Origin: Bacteroidales bacterium
GTDB lineage: Bacteria > Bacteroidota > Bacteroidia > Bacteroidales > UBA932
Direction of reading: 5' to 3'
Length of the DNA stretch: 6,096 nucleotides
NCBI GenBank assembly: GCA_016285215.1
Contig: JAEEQI010000147.1
Location: 1-6,096 of the forward strand
In this document: piece after piece, positions 5,646 to 6,096 of the stretch
How positions within the stretch are numbered: position 1 is the first letter of the stretch
How the letters are laid out: each line of letters opens with the position of its first letter
Notes under the pieces: generated by a model
What the model saw: the letters and a program-made list of their open reading frames with translations, nothing else
What the model was told of the DNA's origin: nothing
The model's database searches: none
Made by a program: the position numbers and the translations under genes

Positions 5646-6096
5646 ATGAATAAAGCAGCCCAACTCTTCCAAAAATGGATGGACAGCAGCCTGGTCCTCC
5701 GCATTCTGATTGGTCTTGTCATTGGTGCCGTTCTGGGTCTCCTGGTCCCGGGATGGACGTGGATAGGCATTCTGGGGCAAATCTTTGTAAGTGCCCTCAA
5801 GGCCGTTGCTCCCGTGCTGGTTGCCATCCTGGTGCTGGCATCCATTGCCAAGGCAAACGGTGGGCTGGGCTCCCGTTTCCGCACCGTTATCCGGCTTTAT
5901 ATCATCAGCACCCTAACGGCGGCTTTTGTGGCAGTGGTGGTTAGCAAACTCTTCCCCATCCAGCTTCAATTGCAAGATATGGCCCAGGGAAGTGCCCCCA
6001 GCGCCCTCTCGGATGTGTTTAGCAACCTCCTCACCAACCTGGTTTCCAATCCCCTGGCTTCCGTCTCTTCGGCCAATTACATTGGTATTCTGTTCT
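5646..6096 (+). CDS. sstT: Na+/serine-threonine symporter SstT, 5' part (runs off the window)
   Basis: Reading from the ATG at 5646 gives 150 codons with no stop before the right edge. The protein matches the N-terminal third of SstT, a dicarboxylate/amino acid:cation symporter family member that imports serine and threonine with sodium at the inner membrane. Shared with the E. coli protein are a short N-terminal helix followed by SLVLRILIGLVIG, the FVSALKAVAPVLVAILVLASIA segment (48-68), VIRLYIISTLTAAFVAVV (81-98), LVSNPLAS (132-139) and NYIGIL (144-149). Hydrophobic segments at about 16-35, 40-68 and 80-103 fit the first three membrane helices. The substrate-binding hairpins and C-terminal helices lie outside the window. 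It is divergent from the protease operon and probably independently transcribed. Confidence 0.93.
   Translation, partial: MNKAAQLFQKWMDSSLVLRILIGLVIGAVLGLLVPGWTWIGILGQIFVSALKAVAPVLVAILVLASIAKANGGLGSRFRTVIRLYIISTLTAAFVAVVVSKLFPIQLQLQDMAQGSAPSALSDVFSNLLTNLVSNPLASVSSANYIGILF

Noticed and set aside
5615..5884. Arg/Thr-rich minus-strand open frame opposite sstT
   Set aside because: Low-complexity shadow of the convincing sstT reading frame on the other strand.

Overview
The window looks like a Bacteroidales (Bacteroidetes) chromosome segment, probably gut or oral. Three things suggest this: a BACON-domain lipoprotein, two C10 (streptopain-type) cysteine peptidases with Spi propeptides, and Bacteroidetes-style -7 boxes (TAnnTTTG) instead of sigma70 -10/-35 boxes. 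No RNA gene, CRISPR array, insertion sequence or integrase is visible.

Layout. Five genes on the minus strand, about 5602 down to the left edge, are packed with gaps of only 4-14 bases and read as one operon. In transcription order they are: a YbaK/ProX-type aminoacyl-tRNA deacylase; a small secreted LolA-fold protein; a full-length secreted C10 peptidase (copy A, 601 aa); a lipoprotein with three BACON-like modules and a PKD-like C-terminus; and a second C10 peptidase (copy B). A 43-base intergenic region carries back-to-back promoter-like boxes. To its right, sstT (Na+/serine-threonine symporter) starts on the plus strand and runs off the window. No stretch longer than 300 bases lacks a gene.

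How the genes may work together. Copies A and B are tandem paralogues flanking the BACON lipoprotein. The cassette therefore encodes two exported proteases, each with its own inhibitory propeptide, plus one surface or periplasm-anchored lipoprotein that could bind glycans or act as a partner. The deacylase (translation quality control) and the LolA-like protein head the operon without an obvious functional link.

Main oddity. Copy B ends at a TAG exactly where copy A has a Trp codon (TGG), and the bases after the stop still match the paralogue's reading frame (Thr-Pro against Val-Pro). Copy B therefore looks like a longer gene cut by a one-base nonsense change. Its catalytic domain is complete, so the truncated product may still be active.
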